Assembly: GCA_018263435.1 (NCBI GenBank)
Contig: JAANXD010000077.1
Span: forward strand, 21,031-85,030
Source: Candidatus Scalindua arabica
GTDB taxonomy: Bacteria > Planctomycetota > Brocadiia > Brocadiales > Scalinduaceae
Length of the DNA: 64,000 nt
Direction of reading: 5' to 3'
Numbering within the stretch: position 1 is the stretch's first letter; each line of letters starts with the position of its first letter. The position numbers and the translations under genes are program-made. Of the stretch, positions 48,295 to 58,460 are shown piece after piece. Below the pieces are notes generated by a model. It did no database searches and had not been told where the DNA came from. It saw only the letters and a list, made by a program, of their open reading frames with translations.

Positions 48295-49269
48295 TTACTG
48301 TTCGGTAAACATTGAACTAATCGACGTATTAGTATGTATTCTTTTTATGGCTTCACCCAAAAGACTTGATACTGATAAGACCTTAATCTTTGAGCCTAAA
48401 CCTTTTGCCTCTTCGCTTAAAGGAATAGTATCCGTTACTGCTATTTTCTTGATTGGGGCGTCTTTCAGCTTTTCAACAGCAGCACCGCACAGTACCGGGT
48501 GAGTTGCGGCCACGTAAATATCTTTGGCCCCCTTTTCCTTCAACACCCTTGCTGCCTGACATATAGAGCCTCCAGTAGCAATCAGGTCATCGATTATGAT
48601 TGCATTTCTGCCTTCTACGTCACCAATAACAAAGCCAACTTCTATATCTTCCGGCCCAAATCTTCTTTTGTCTACTACTGCCAGTCTCATGTTCAGATGG
48701 TTTGAATACAGTCTTGCTATTTTAATTCCACCCACATCAGGTGACACTACCACAAAATCAGATAAATCATTTTCCCTAAAGTAATCTGAAATTACAGGGA
48801 ATGCGAGAAGATGGTCTACCGGTATATCGAAAAATCCCTGTATCTGTGCCGCATGCAGGTCCATTGTAAGTAATCTGTCTGCACCTGCCTCGGTAATAAG
48901 GTTTGCAACCAGTTTTGCCGTAATTGGTACCCGGCCTTCATCTTTTCTATCTTTTCTTGCATATCCATAGTAAGGCAAAACAGCAGTTATCCTGGCTGAA
49001 GATGCCCTTTTGAAACAGTCTATTAAGATCAGTAATTCCGCAAGGCTGTCATTAACCGGCGGACATGTAGGTTGAATAATAAATATATCAGCTCCACGCA
49101 CGTCTTCGTCAACCTTAACGTCTATTTCGCCATCCGGAAATCTCCCCACAGTGGCATTGCCAAGTGGAATTGAAAGATAATCACACACTCTTTCTACAAG
49201 TGCCCGATTTGAGTTTCCAGTGAAGATTTTTATATCATTTAACGTATCTATACGGTTTTTTTCGTCCAT
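48295..49269 (-). CDS. prs: Ribose-phosphate pyrophosphokinase
   Basis: IKIFTGNSNRALVERVCDYLSIPLGNATVGRFPDGEI, PYYGYARKDRKDEGRVPITAKLVANLI, IIDDLIATGGSI. Confidence 0.98.
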   Translation of the reverse strand: MDEKNRIDTLNDIKIFTGNSNRALVERVCDYLSIPLGNATVGRFPDGEIDVKVDEDVRGADIFIIQPTCPPVNDSLAELLILIDCFKRASSARITAVLPYYGYARKDRKDEGRVPITAKLVANLITEAGADRLLTMDLHAAQIQGFFDIPVDHLLAFPVISDYFRENDLSDFVVVSPDVGGIKIARLYSNHLNMRLAVVDKRRFGPEDIEVGFVIGDVEGRNAIIIDDLIATGGSICQAARVLKEKGAKDIYVAATHPVLCGAAVEKLKDAPIKKIAVTDTIPLSEEAKGLGSKIKVLSVSSLLGEAIKRIHTNTSISSMFTEQ

Positions 49270-49605
49270 CCTGATTGAGATCTGGTATATTTCCTATTTA
49301 CACCAGTCTGGCAAAACCTTTTGCATGTACGGTGTCATATGCGCACTCTTACATGCTGCCAAAATAACAGTCACATTTTTTATGGATGTTTTTCCTTATT
49401 CCAGCCATAAGTTATATGTAACTATTTATTTTAAATACAGTTAACATTTCTCCGTTCTGGAATTGACACAGAGGAGGAATGTTAACAAAAAAAGGTATTT
49501 ATTGCAAGGAAAAACCAATTATTCCAAAAGTTGCCATATATTGTTACAAAATGTGCGTTATATGCGTTATTATAGCTATTTATATGCTTTTTCCTCACTT
49601 TTTAT

Positions 49606-49759
49606 CAGCGTCGTCCGGTTAGGTTTTTGCAGGTACGGTTTTTATACCAGATTTGTCGAAAAATACGTGGGCGAGGCTTTAGCCTTGCGTGTATTGCACG
49701 AAAGCAAACCCTAAAGGATTGCCCTACGTGTTACACGCAAAAACCTAACCGGACTACTG
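49606..49759. mobile_element. MITE-like element: near-perfect terminal inverted repeats, flanked by 9-bp direct repeats
   Basis: Perfect 18-bp IR gtccggttaggtttttgc (49613-49630) / gcaaaaacctaaccggac (49737-49754), both preceded by CAG at the tip; ACTTTTTAT at 49597-49605 and 49760-49768. Confidence 0.7.
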
Positions 49760-50016
49760 ACTTTTTATAGAAAAAAGGGGTAAAACATCCAATTTTGGTA
49801 ATATTTTGGTTTGAGAACATATTTTGTTAATTATCAGGTTTACAAAAGCGATTCAGTCCTTAGAATAGATCCTGCCGGGAACATTTTCTGGGCGATAAAG
49901 AGTATTCTTGAGAAAAATTCTGTAAAATTACAAAATTACAGGTTTGAAAAGATATCAAGGAAAACGAGATTGGGTTGGGAATAATTGTTAAATAAAAAAG
50001 GGGGTAGTAGATTGCC

Positions 50017-50529
50017 ATGAAAAGAATTCTTATATTTCTCATTCTCTGTTTTACGCCTTCATTCTTTTTGTTGGGTGCTTCGGACTCACAACCGGTTCTC
50101 GAAAAACTGGATTCCCTGAAAAAAGCAATTTCTGATTTATCGTTTAGAATCCTTGCTTTGGAGAAGAGGATTATCTCACTTGAAGAAAAAATCTTTCTGC
50201 AGGCAACCAGGCAGGATAAACACCCCGGAAAGATTCCTGAAAGCTTTGAACAGACTGCTGATGATTTTTCCATAGAAAGCGTTACTTGCGAAACTCGTTA
50301 TAATGATACAATCTTTAAAGGTGATGTCACAAATAATACAAATCAGGATTTCAGGTATTCACTTTTTAAGATTACAGTCTACGACAAGAATGGTTCAGTT
50401 GTGTCAAGCAACGATTTCTATATATTGAATATGGACAGGGGAACAACAAGAACATTTGAAGCAACAATACATGGCTTCAAGAAGAAAGAGTTTGAAAGAT
50501 ACGAAATTACATTTACCAAAGGTTCTTGA
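50017..50529 (+). CDS. Exported coiled-coil protein with FxLYD-like C-terminal domain
   Basis: Signal peptide; EKLDSLKKAISDLSFRILALEKRIISLEEK; TIFKGDVTNNTNQDFRYSLFKITVYDKNGSVV. Confidence 0.6.
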   Translation: MKRILIFLILCFTPSFFLLGASDSQPVLEKLDSLKKAISDLSFRILALEKRIISLEEKIFLQATRQDKHPGKIPESFEQTADDFSIESVTCETRYNDTIFKGDVTNNTNQDFRYSLFKITVYDKNGSVVSSNDFYILNMDRGTTRTFEATIHGFKKKEFERYEITFTKGS

Positions 50530-50621
50530 TGGTGGATTTTTGATTTGATTCAGTTGTTATTTGAGGTTAGTATTGTGCCATTATTTTATGTTTGTTTTAA
50601 TTTCGAGGAGGATATCAATCG

Positions 50622-52547
50622 ATGAAGTTTGAGCACTTGTTTGAACCTATAGACCTGAATGGGTTTTTACTGAAAAATCGTATTACAATGTCGGCTATGC
50701 CTACTGGCTTTAGTAGTACAAAAGGTTATGTTACAGATAAGATGGTTTCATATTATGCAAGAAGGGCCAAAGGAGGCGCTTCGCTGATTGTGGTTGAGGG
50801 AGCTGCAGTCGAAGATAGAGGCAGGATTTATTCATCACAGCTTATGGCCAGTGATGATACATATTTATCAGGACTTAACGAGTTGGCAGAAGGTATCAAG
50901 AAAAGTGGAGCTTTCGCTGTATTGCAGCTTCAGCATGGTGGAAGATTTGCAATGGGTTCAAATCCAGTGTCTGCATCTGATGTTTCTTTTACGTGTCCAT
51001 GTACAAGGAGAAATATAGTTTCTACACCTATGACCGAGGATGATATAAATGCGACGATTACCTCTTTTACAAATGCGGCTGTTTTGGCAAAAAAGGCAGG
51101 TTTTGATATGGTTGAAGTGAGTGGAGGGAATGGCCATCTGTTGAGCCAGTTTCTTTCACCAAGGACTAACAAGAGAAATGATAAGTATGGGGGCGGCCTT
51201 GAAGGAAGAATGAAATTGCCTTTAGACATAATAGAATCAATAAAAGGAGCGCTGGGAGATGGCTTCCCGATAGGATATCAGTTAATGGCAGACGAACTGC
51301 TCGATGATGGGTTTTCATTAGATGAGGCAAAGGCTTTTGCCGGAAAGCTCGAAGACAGTGGTGTTGCTTATTTATCGGTAACCTGTGGCACTCCGGAATC
51401 ATTCTTTAATGGTGACGGCCTCTTTGCAATGAGGTCTCCTGAGGGCGGTGCTTCTCAACAATGTAAGGATATTAAGGGTGTGGTCTCCATTCCGGTATTT
51501 GCTACCGGAAAGATGACAGGTGTTCAGTTGCTTGAGGATATACTTGCTTCAGGGAATGCGGATGCTGTAGCGGTTGACAGAGCGTTGTTTAGTGATCCTG
51601 ATCTTTCGGTGAAGGCTCGTTCAGAAAAAACCGGTGACATTATCGAGTGTGTTTCATGCGCAAATTGTAATGACCGTGTTATGAAGGGGCTTGGCGCTGA
51701 CTGTACGGTTAATCCCAGAGTAGGGCGAGAGAGTGAAAGTGTCAGTACAGAAGCAACTGTTAAAAGAAAAATACTTATTGCCGGCAGCGGGCCCGGTGGG
51801 ATTATGGCAGCCCTCACGGCTTCTGAAAGGGGCCATGATGTTACTTTGTTGGAGAAGGGGCCTAAGCTGGGCGGCCATCTGAAGGCAGCACCAAAGGCGC
51901 CGGGAAAAACACCCTGGATAAAAATGTTGGAATACCTTTCAAACCAGCTTAAAGAGTCTAGGGTTGATGTTAAGATGGAAACTGCAATAGATGAGGAATC
52001 TTTGAAAAACAATTCTCCCGATGTCCTTATCATAGCGACGGGAATTAAGCTCAAGAAAATAACTGTACCTTTTCCTGAAGGCAGAATAGACGGTCCTGGC
52101 GCTGTGTTATTCGGAAAGAAGGAGCCGGGGGAGAATAACGTGGTTATTGGCGCCGGTTTTATAGGTTCAGAGATTGCAGAGTGTATAGCAGAAAAAGGTA
52201 AGAATGCAACACTCGTTGAGAAGCTACCAACGGTTGCACGTGATATGGATCTGATTAACAGGACAATCCTGTTGAATAAGCTTGAGGGATATGGTGTTCA
52301 GCTCTGCCTCAACAGTAAACTTCTGGAAATAACAGAGGATAAAGTAATAATTGAGGATGACACCGGAAAGCAGGTGGCTCTTAAGGCTGATTTAGTTATT
52401 AATGCAAGCGGCTTTAATCCTGCGAATGATTTTTATAATAAGGCAAGGGGTCTGGTAAATGAAGTTCACCTTATAGGTGACGCAAAGGTGCCGAGGAACA
52501 TTCATGATGCAATGCATGAGGGATATCAGATAGGTTTGGATATTTAA
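50622..52547 (+). CDS. Old-yellow-enzyme family NADH:flavin oxidoreductase (2,4-dienoyl-CoA reductase-like)
   Basis: TIM-barrel OYE motifs (FDMVEVSGGNGHLLSQFLSPRTNKRNDKYGGGLEGR), CVSCANC Fe-S region, GSGPGGIMAALTASERGHDVTLLEK. Confidence 0.92.
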   Translation: MKFEHLFEPIDLNGFLLKNRITMSAMPTGFSSTKGYVTDKMVSYYARRAKGGASLIVVEGAAVEDRGRIYSSQLMASDDTYLSGLNELAEGIKKSGAFAVLQLQHGGRFAMGSNPVSASDVSFTCPCTRRNIVSTPMTEDDINATITSFTNAAVLAKKAGFDMVEVSGGNGHLLSQFLSPRTNKRNDKYGGGLEGRMKLPLDIIESIKGALGDGFPIGYQLMADELLDDGFSLDEAKAFAGKLEDSGVAYLSVTCGTPESFFNGDGLFAMRSPEGGASQQCKDIKGVVSIPVFATGKMTGVQLLEDILASGNADAVAVDRALFSDPDLSVKARSEKTGDIIECVSCANCNDRVMKGLGADCTVNPRVGRESESVSTEATVKRKILIAGSGPGGIMAALTASERGHDVTLLEKGPKLGGHLKAAPKAPGKTPWIKMLEYLSNQLKESRVDVKMETAIDEESLKNNSPDVLIIATGIKLKKITVPFPEGRIDGPGAVLFGKKEPGENNVVIGAGFIGSEIAECIAEKGKNATLVEKLPTVARDMDLINRTILLNKLEGYGVQLCLNSKLLEITEDKVIIEDDTGKQVALKADLVINASGFNPANDFYNKARGLVNEVHLIGDAKVPRNIHDAMHEGYQIGLDI

Positions 52548-52579
52548 TATTAGAAAATAAACGTTACTAAAAACAGCAA

Positions 52580-52622
52580 ATCCCTTTTGCTTCGATAGGG
52601 CCATTCAAGCAAGGGGGATTTT
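52580..52622 (+). terminator. Rho-independent terminator
   Basis: aaatcccttttgctt ... aagcaagggggattttta stem with T tract. Confidence 0.65.
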
Positions 52623-52625
52623 TAT

Positions 52626-54116
52626 TTAGCCGAGGAACCCGGCTATGTTATCCAGTTGTACATTCCTCACCGCGATCTCCGGGGCGATCACTACCTCCCC
52701 CGATCCCCACACCAATGTAGACCTCTTTTTCTTTGTGATTCCGATTATGTTGTTAAGTATATGCTTTATGTTTGTGTTTATCCTGATGGTGTTAGGCTTT
52801 AAAGGGCTGGAAATCTTTCCGTCCTTTATAGAAAAAGAATCTGCGATTATGGTACTCGTAAAATCTCCCATGGACAATCCATTGATTGCATAGGTGTACC
52901 ATATCCTGCCTATGTAAACGCCGTTGTCTGCCTGTTTAAATAAGTTGTCTCTGGTAGTTTCTTTGTTTCCTCCTATTACCACGTTTGTTGGAGAAATGCC
53001 CGCCTTGTTTTTATAATCCCTGCCGTTTGTTGAGTATCTGAAGCCGTTTCTTGGTATTGGATTGTACAGATTGCTTTTAAATTTTCTTGCGAAGTAGTTG
53101 TCTGCAAGGAAGCCGATAAGTGTACCGTTCTTGACAAGGTCAGTCCTTCCTGTTGGTACTCCCTCACACGTAATTCTTTTGGTGCCGGTTTCTCCCTTTA
53201 TGGAGCCGTCATCGTATATATTTAAGTTTCGCGATGCTATTTCCTGCCCCAGCATTCCGAGGAATGGTGTGTTGGATGCATTGACTGACGACAGGTCTAA
53301 TGATGGTATCAGTACGTTTGAAGCAATGTCGGTGAGGGGCTGGTTTCCAAAAATCACATTGTGTTTGCCAGACCTGATTTTCTTTCCTCCAATAGTCCTC
53401 ATTGCACTCTCTGCCGCCTCTCTCCCTGCTGCTTCCGGCTTAAAAGTTGCAAGGTGCGTACCCATACTCCATCCAGTACCCTTGACATTTTTGTTCTCGA
53501 TCATTGCAGTTATATTTGCGGTAAGGCTGGTTGTTTCGTCAAAGTCATCTATCCCTTTTGTAGTCTTTATGGCCATTCTCTCTCTCAGGATGGTGACGTC
53601 TCCTCCGATAATGATTGATTTCTTGTGTCCCTTATTATTAAGGGCTTTAAGGGCACCATCAAGAGCCTTCCATCCTAAATCAACGGTATCCTCTCCGCTG
53701 ATTTTCATGACGTTATTGTCGTGATAGTTTTTCAGGGATGGTTTATCTATTGGATCGGGTAGTGTTTTGAAATCCGGGTCGTACACCTTGTTTCTTTTCG
53801 CCTTCATCAAGGCATCAAGAACTCCCTCTTTTGTCAAATCGTTTGTGACTGATCCAAACCCAACTTCAATTCTGTTTCCTTTCTTGAACGTGGCCAGTAT
53901 TCCAAGTCCATACGATTGGATTGATTTGGGTTCGTAAACTCCATTGCAGGGGATATCTGACGTGTAGTTAAGCCTTATCGTTATCAGGTCGTTCCATGAT
54001 GCAAATACCTCTGCATCGATAACGTCCTTATGCTTTTTTATGTATTTGAGTGCGTTGGAAACATCTGTTCGTAGATCTTCTGTTTTTATCATTGTAAATT
54101 CCCTGTGTTTCAACAA
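52626..54116 (-). CDS. TldD/PmbA-family metalloprotease subunit (PmbA/TldE-like)
   Basis: U62/TldD-PmbA C-terminal pattern; GVYIGRIWYTYAINGLSMGDFTSTIIADSFSIKDGKI; lies beside the TldD gene. Confidence 0.85.
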   Translation of the reverse strand: MLKHREFTMIKTEDLRTDVSNALKYIKKHKDVIDAEVFASWNDLITIRLNYTSDIPCNGVYEPKSIQSYGLGILATFKKGNRIEVGFGSVTNDLTKEGVLDALMKAKRNKVYDPDFKTLPDPIDKPSLKNYHDNNVMKISGEDTVDLGWKALDGALKALNNKGHKKSIIIGGDVTILRERMAIKTTKGIDDFDETTSLTANITAMIENKNVKGTGWSMGTHLATFKPEAAGREAAESAMRTIGGKKIRSGKHNVIFGNQPLTDIASNVLIPSLDLSSVNASNTPFLGMLGQEIASRNLNIYDDGSIKGETGTKRITCEGVPTGRTDLVKNGTLIGFLADNYFARKFKSNLYNPIPRNGFRYSTNGRDYKNKAGISPTNVVIGGNKETTRDNLFKQADNGVYIGRIWYTYAINGLSMGDFTSTIIADSFSIKDGKISSPLKPNTIRINTNIKHILNNIIGITKKKRSTLVWGSGEVVIAPEIAVRNVQLDNIAGFLG

Positions 54117-55666
54117 CCAGCCAGCCTTGCCTTGCCCCGGATTGTCGGTCCTCCGTTTCCTACCCTCATGATCTGCATCGGTTGTCCCTTTCCACAGTTT
54201 GGAATAGGAAACATTTTGAAATCATTCCCTACCGCATCAACACTCATGAGAAAGTCTTTTGAATTTGCCATTATGCCGCCGCCTCTGTATAGCTTGACGA
54301 GTTTGCCATTTTCAATCTTGTAAACCTTTTTAGCAGAGATTCTGAAGTTTTCTCTGGATTCGCTTATGGACGGTATTCTGTGGCTGACGATGTAATATCC
54401 ATTCTTTACTTCTTTGATTATGCTTTTTGGATTCTTTTTGCCGGGGCCGAATGCGGTATTTGTCATCCTGACTATTGGCACCATTGCTGATGTCGTTGCC
54501 CTCATTGAACCATTCGGTTCATGTCCAAGGGTTGCAGCGTTTTCACGTCCATTCAGGAAAGTCTTAAGAATACCATTCTTGATCACGTCTATGCGTCTGG
54601 CGGGCGTTCCTTCAGCATCGTATTTATAATATCCATATCCCATTACAGTAGGATCTGAGAATGCATTTACGAGTGGCGATGCTATCCGGTTTCCTAATTG
54701 ATTTTCATCACTGCTCTTATAAAGCCAGGACCTTCCTGCGTAGGCAGTTTCCATTTTCAATATCCTGTCTGATTCGGTAGGGTGTCCGACGATTTCGTGT
54801 ACGAGCAGTGTATTAAAGTGAGGGTCAGTTACAACGACAACTTCACCTTTGCTGGTTTTAAGAAACTCTGCTCCCGACAGTTCGATAGTCTCTTTTGTCC
54901 TCTCAAGTGCAAAATCGAGAAAGCTCTGGTCGTAGCAGTTTTTGCCCTCAATTATTTCCCATCCTTTTAAATCACCAATATAATCATAACAGACTTCCGG
55001 ACTTGATTCGCCTTTCTGTGCAGACACATAGACAACACCCTGAGTCAGAGGCAGTGACTGGTCTATATTTGCACCTTCAGAACTGCAGAATAACTCCCTT
55101 GTTATGCCGGTCTTTATCCCGGTAGCCGCATATAATACAGATGGATCAAGCTCCTTCATTTGCCTGGAAACGTTTATGCTCGTTTTTAATACCTTTTGAA
55201 GGGGAATTTTTCGAGGGTCTATTTCAAAATCTGCCGGTACCGTATCCTGACAAACCTTAATCTTTGCCAGCCTGACGCCCGTTAATGAATCAGCTTTCTT
55301 TTTAAACGCTGATTTCTTCTTTGCGTTGGCCATCGCCCGCTCATAGGCTGTATTTATGGCGGTTATAATTAAGTTTGTTATTTCTTTATTCTTGAAATCA
55401 TTTCTGCCCAGGGACTGGCCGTAAAATCCCCAGGACGACATTTCTCCCGCAATAACCCTTATGCCGAACGAGGCATCATAATCATCCGTTACATCCTTTG
55501 ATTGTCCATTTTCAGAACTGGCTGATTTAAATTCGCTGATCCCGAGTCTTAAGTCAGCGTATTTGCAGTTATCTAAGGATTGATAATGTGCTGATAATGT
55601 CTTAAAGACGTGTGCTTTTAACTTGTCCAGGATTTCTATGTGTGGTTGCATTGTGAGGAATTTCAA
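54110..55666 (-). CDS. tldD: TldD-family metalloprotease
   Basis: LLVHEIVGHPTESDRI (HExxxH), GYYKYDAEGTPARRIDVIKNGILKTFLNGRENA. Confidence 0.9.
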   Translation of the reverse strand: MKFLTMQPHIEILDKLKAHVFKTLSAHYQSLDNCKYADLRLGISEFKSASSENGQSKDVTDDYDASFGIRVIAGEMSSWGFYGQSLGRNDFKNKEITNLIITAINTAYERAMANAKKKSAFKKKADSLTGVRLAKIKVCQDTVPADFEIDPRKIPLQKVLKTSINVSRQMKELDPSVLYAATGIKTGITRELFCSSEGANIDQSLPLTQGVVYVSAQKGESSPEVCYDYIGDLKGWEIIEGKNCYDQSFLDFALERTKETIELSGAEFLKTSKGEVVVVTDPHFNTLLVHEIVGHPTESDRILKMETAYAGRSWLYKSSDENQLGNRIASPLVNAFSDPTVMGYGYYKYDAEGTPARRIDVIKNGILKTFLNGRENAATLGHEPNGSMRATTSAMVPIVRMTNTAFGPGKKNPKSIIKEVKNGYYIVSHRIPSISESRENFRISAKKVYKIENGKLVKLYRGGGIMANSKDFLMSVDAVGNDFKMFPIPNCGKGQPMQIMRVGNGGPTIRGKARLAGC

Positions 55667-55788
55667 TTTTGGACACGGATAAACACAGATAAGGATTTAG
55701 GTTGAGTAAAAAAACTAAATTAAAAATTATTTTTTATCTATGATCATCTGCGAAAATCCCTGCCTGCCGGTAGGCAAGTGCGTCCTAC

Positions 55789-56511
55789 TTAATTTAATTT
55801 CTTTTTATCTGACTTCCTGATTGTAATATTCATTACAATAGTAACAAAGGTTACCATGAATACCATTCCTATGGTAGTTATAAGAGTCATATGTATCAGG
55901 TTGCCTTTGATTTCAGCTTCGGCCCTGTCTATGGGAACAGTCACCGAGATAGCACCTCTCAGGTCTCCAAACACGTAATCTGTGGCCTTGTCTTCAGGAT
56001 AATTTCCCTTTATAAAATCCGGCACGGTTTCTTTTGCAGAGTGGCATTTAAGACACGCTTCCTCTATGTAGAGGGGGATGAGATATCTCAGCACTTTCTG
56101 GCCGTCTATCTTATCAACTCCTCTGTATTCAGAGAGGTTATTGTCTTTCTCGAATTCAGTAAGGGCTTCTTCCTCAAAGCTGTCGGGTTTGTTTTTAGGG
56201 TTTCTATATTTTGAACTGACCTGTCTTAGTTGATAACCTGTTTCATTATAAAACTTTTTACCAATCTCATTTCCTGCCATTGCCGGCATGAGCCTTCTGG
56301 CCTCTTCATGATGCTGCAGATTTGCAATTGCAATTGTTTCCGCAAGATATTCCCTCGTGTGTTTAAGCTCGACTGCAATCATCTCGCATTTGTCGAATAT
56401 CTCCTCCCGCAACAAGGTAGACTGTTTCTGGAAGTTTGTAATACTTATGGAAAGTATCACTACCGCCACTACAAATATAATGATCCCATATAATTTGAAA
56501 TTCTTTTTCAT
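55789..56511 (-). CDS. DUF3365/Tll0287-like heme-binding membrane protein
   Basis: TM, LIPLYIEEACLKCHSAKETVPDFIKGNYPEDKATDYVFGDLRGAISVTVP, TM. Confidence 0.88.
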   Translation of the reverse strand: MKKNFKLYGIIIFVVAVVILSISITNFQKQSTLLREEIFDKCEMIAVELKHTREYLAETIAIANLQHHEEARRLMPAMAGNEIGKKFYNETGYQLRQVSSKYRNPKNKPDSFEEEALTEFEKDNNLSEYRGVDKIDGQKVLRYLIPLYIEEACLKCHSAKETVPDFIKGNYPEDKATDYVFGDLRGAISVTVPIDRAEAEIKGNLIHMTLITTIGMVFMVTFVTIVMNITIRKSDKKKLN

Positions 56512-56722
56512 TTTAAACCCATAGTGTTTTGGCCAATGGGTTTTAGTCTAACATAAAATAGATAGGTTTTCTAAAAAAATTAAAGATAAATTACTAATCC
56601 TCACACAAAGACACAGAGATCACTAAGAAAGCGAAATTAAAAAATAAAACAAAAGATAATTGTTTTTACCCTTTGTGTTATTGTGCTTGTCCTCGGCGCC
56701 TTTTGTCCGGGGAGCTACGTGT

Positions 56723-56773
56723 GTCGCCTGAGGACGACCCTGTGGGCAGCTCACAGATCCGACTCGGTCGGGA
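56723..56773. repeat. Dispersed 51-bp repeat, copy 2
   Basis: gtcgcctgaggacgaccctgtgggcagctcacagatccgactcggtcggga. Confidence 0.85.
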
Positions 56774-57108
56774 TTACTTTTTTAATCTTTAGGTGAAAGT
56801 CAGGTTTGTAAGAAGGCCAGACGATCGACATGATGCAGATGGCCTCTGTTGTCGGCGCAAACATAGAATAAGCTTAAAGTGTCGGGCCTGCATTTGAATA
56901 ATGCAGGCCCGACTCCATCTGTTAGTGGGGAAATGTCCTTTGCTGGTGCCTGATCCCACCCCCCATCAATTTGCTCAAGCATATATGTAGTCATGGAAGG
57001 ACTTGATCCCTTTCCCCCTTTTCCTTTTTAAAGAAACCATACTCTTTCCGTTATTATTTAGAAAAGTAATAAGGTTGAAAATTTCAATATTATTAATAAA
57101 ATTACTCT

Positions 57109-57819
57109 ATGCTGCCCAAACACCACAAAACCAGTTTCTTCCTTAAAGCAGGGTTATTTGATAATCTTTCAAGCTTTGCACAGCTGGAAGAACGCATATC
57201 CGGGTTACCCACAACAGTAGAAGAAGGCGATGCCTTTGAGGTATTTGCCGAAGCTTATTTCTTTACTCAAAAGATTGAGCAGGCAGAAGAGGTATGGCCG
57301 TTTAAATCTATCCCTAACAAAATAAAGGATGACTTATCCTTAGGTACTAATCAGAAAGACATGGGTGTTGATGGCGTTTACAAGACGACATCAGATCAAT
57401 TCAATGCATATCAAGCTAAATTTCGTACAGGTCGTCCATCGCTTACTTGGAGAGAAATATCAACATTTATGGGGCTTACTGATAATGTCAGCCAACGTGT
57501 CTTGTTTACTAACAGCAATGATATGCCGTCAGTAATAAACGACCGTACAGGATTCCATTGCATACGAGGTAATGATCTTGATCGTTTGGACAAGAGTGAT
57601 TTTGAGACTATTTTAAGATGGCTAAAAAGCGGTGACGTAAAAGTAGAGCGAAAGACACCTCAACCTCATCAAGATGAAGCCATAAAGGATATAGTCAATA
57701 CCTTAAATGATGAAGACCGTGCAACCGCCCTTATCTTGAAAAGCTGCCGTGGATACAGGCTTCCGGAACCGGTAAGACAGGCACATAACCTGGTTAAAAA
57801 AACAGCAACAAAAAAATAG
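57109..57819 (+). pseudogene. Remnant of a REase-domain/DEAD-like helicase (N-terminal part, frameshifted at Walker A, C-terminus lost)
   Basis: Nuclease-like N-terminus (NQKDMGVDGVYKTTSDQFNAYQAKFRTGRPSLTWREISTF), PHQDEAIKDIV helicase start; Walker A QASGTGKTGT readable only in the +1 frame just before the end. Confidence 0.7.
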
Positions 57820-57861
57820 GGACACATCCAGTTTTTAAAAAACGGGTTGTGTCCCTATTTT
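57813..57861. repeat. Hairpin, 14-bp perfect inverted repeat aaaatagggacaca/tgtgtccctatttt
   Basis: Directly read; terminator-like or dispersed-repeat-like. Confidence 0.75.
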
Positions 57862-57875
57862 CTACGGAAGGTGAA

Positions 57876-58235
57876 TTAGCCGTTTGAATCTTTTTCTTTC
57901 TTCGCTTTCTCTTTTGTCTCAGCGCACTCTTTCTCTTTCTTGATTTTATCTCCTACCTGAGAAACGAAATCAGGGTTTCCTTCTGCAGATGCCTTCTTCT
58001 TTGCATCTTCCTTCAACTTTTTAACATCAAAAATATCACCCAGGCACTCTTCTGCAGCACTACACCATACAACACACGTAGGAGCAGCGTCTTTAAATAC
58101 AGTTGCACCGCATTTACAATCGGCCTTCTCTTCGTCACTCCAAATCTCAATCATTTCGCCGCATTCCGGGCACTTTCTTTCAAGTGGTTCAGGTACCATG
58201 GTTTTCATACTACCCGGACATCTGACTTTTGCCAT
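57876..58235 (-). CDS. Hypothetical zinc-ribbon protein with charged C-terminus
   Basis: CPGSMKTMVPEPLERKCPECGEMIEIWSDEEKADCKCGATVFKD; internal start MAKVRCPG favoured. Confidence 0.65.
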   Translation of the reverse strand: MAKVRCPGSMKTMVPEPLERKCPECGEMIEIWSDEEKADCKCGATVFKDAAPTCVVWCSAAEECLGDIFDVKKLKEDAKKKASAEGNPDFVSQVGDKIKKEKECAETKEKAKKEKDSNG

Positions 58236-58460
58236 TTTATTTACCGTCCTAAAAATTGTAAATGTAATTATAATATTAATATTAAAAGAAATACAATGTA
58301 TCGTCAAGTAGTTTTTAAAGATGATTTATGGTTCGTTAAAAGTATTGACAACTAAAGTGTTTTGTGAGACAAATAATCGATATTGGAGTTTTATTAGAAG
58401 TTGAAAATGCCTACCTGTCCGCCAGTTTGTTAGGCGGAAAGTTTAAAGTGAGCTAAAGTT

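Noticed and set aside
53098-53724. 208-aa plus-strand ORF opposite the PmbA-like gene
   Set aside because: Shadow ORF with hydrophobic low-information sequence; the minus-strand gene is well supported.
56800-56994. 64-aa minus-strand ORF MTTYMLEQIDGGWDQAPAKD...
   Set aside because: Intergenic, no clear homology by eye; may be debris and cannot be supported as a gene.
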